From DATIXD01 sp035518875 (GTDB lineage Bacteria > Pseudomonadota > Gammaproteobacteria > Methylococcales > Methylococcaceae), in the NCBI GenBank assembly GCA_035518875.1, contig DATIXD010000128.1:1-6113 (forward strand): a DNA stretch of 6,113 bases, written 5' to 3'. Both the position numbers and the translations under genes were made by a program. Shown piece by piece: positions 5,934 to 6,113 of this stretch; position 1 is the first letter of the stretch, and each line of letters opens with the position of its first letter. Below the pieces are notes generated by a model. The model saw only the letters and a program-made list of their open reading frames with translations, made no database searches and had not been told where the DNA came from.

Positions 5934-6113
5934 TCAGTTTTCATCCGCGACTTCGATTACAGGTCGTCCTTCAGCCAGAAGTGTTTGCGCTTCGGGGAAT
6001 ATTTTTGCAAAAACCGCTTTCAAGCGAGCGTTTGTCACATTTCCGCAAGTCACCCAGAGCAACTGCGGCGGCGTACCCAGACGGAGCACCAGTTCGACAA
6101 AATCGTTATCTTT
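5934..6113 (-). CDS. DUF5615-like PIN-fold protein, C-terminal part (cut by window edge)
   Basis: The minus strand is open from the right edge to a TGA at 5936-5934, giving 59 residues that begin KDNDFVELVLRLG and end VIEVADEN. The KDxDF start, the GTPPQLLWVTCGN strand and the helix NARLKAVFAKIF fit, from memory, the C-terminal half of DUF5615 proteins. These are small (~110 aa) PIN-like putative nucleases, usually encoded beside a DUF433 antitoxin. KDND would supply one of the acidic active-site residues. The start codon, N-terminal half and any antitoxin gene lie outside the window. The stop is 30 nt upstream of the antiporter ATG on the same strand. The open reading frame is seen directly; the family call is from pattern recognition without a search. 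Confidence 0.7.
   Translation of the reverse strand, partial: KDNDFVELVLRLGTPPQLLWVTCGNVTNARLKAVFAKIFPEAQTLLAEGRPVIEVADEN

Noticed and set aside
5990..6030. Minus-strand promoter TTGAAA - 16 bp - TATTCC inside the DUF5615-like gene
   Set aside because: The -10 matches consensus at only three positions and the element lies in coding sequence; too weak to list.

Overview
The window is chromosomal DNA from a GC-rich proteobacterium. By eye the GC content is near 60%. The Gammaproteobacteria are the best guess, because the ArgG sequence and the two kinds of interspersed palindromic repeat fit that class. A Methylococcales-like or purple-sulfur-like host is possible, but the sequence alone does not settle it. 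There are six protein-coding genes, one of them cut by the right edge. I found no rRNA, tRNA, CRISPR array or transposase gene.

Layout: (1) 1-1298 holds a sigma70-type promoter with a consensus -10 box and argG, the penultimate step of arginine biosynthesis. (2) 1299-1479 is an intergenic stretch containing a long REP-like imperfect palindrome. (3) 1480-4539 is a tight plus-strand operon of three genes: an adenylate-forming acyl/aryl-acid ligase, a membrane-anchored NodB-fold deacetylase whose start overlaps the ligase stop by 8 bp, and a SAM-dependent methyltransferase preceded by a strong Shine-Dalgarno. (4) 4540-4607 is a short convergent gap with a GGGTTA/TAACCC hairpin that looks like a dispersed repeat. 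(5) 4608-5903, minus strand, is a CPA2-family cation:proton antiporter resembling the CHX type. (6) 5934-6113, minus strand, is the C-terminal end of a DUF5615-like (PIN-like) protein, probably a toxin-antitoxin toxin, lying directly upstream of the antiporter.

The most interesting part is the three-gene operon. From memory of these families, all three proteins look like the ligase, deacetylase and methyltransferase that accompany aryl polyene/xanthomonadin-type type II fatty-acid-like clusters. Here they sit between argG and an antiporter, with no ketosynthase, ketoreductase, dehydratase, acyl carrier protein or acyltransferase in view. They may be a detached tailoring module working with a core encoded elsewhere, or an independent small pathway. 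A working model is that the ligase activates a (hydroxy)aryl or acyl carboxylic acid, the methyltransferase modifies the product, and the deacetylase acts at the cytoplasmic membrane on an N- or O-acetylated lipid or sugar carrier. The enzyme classes are well supported; the shared pathway is inference.
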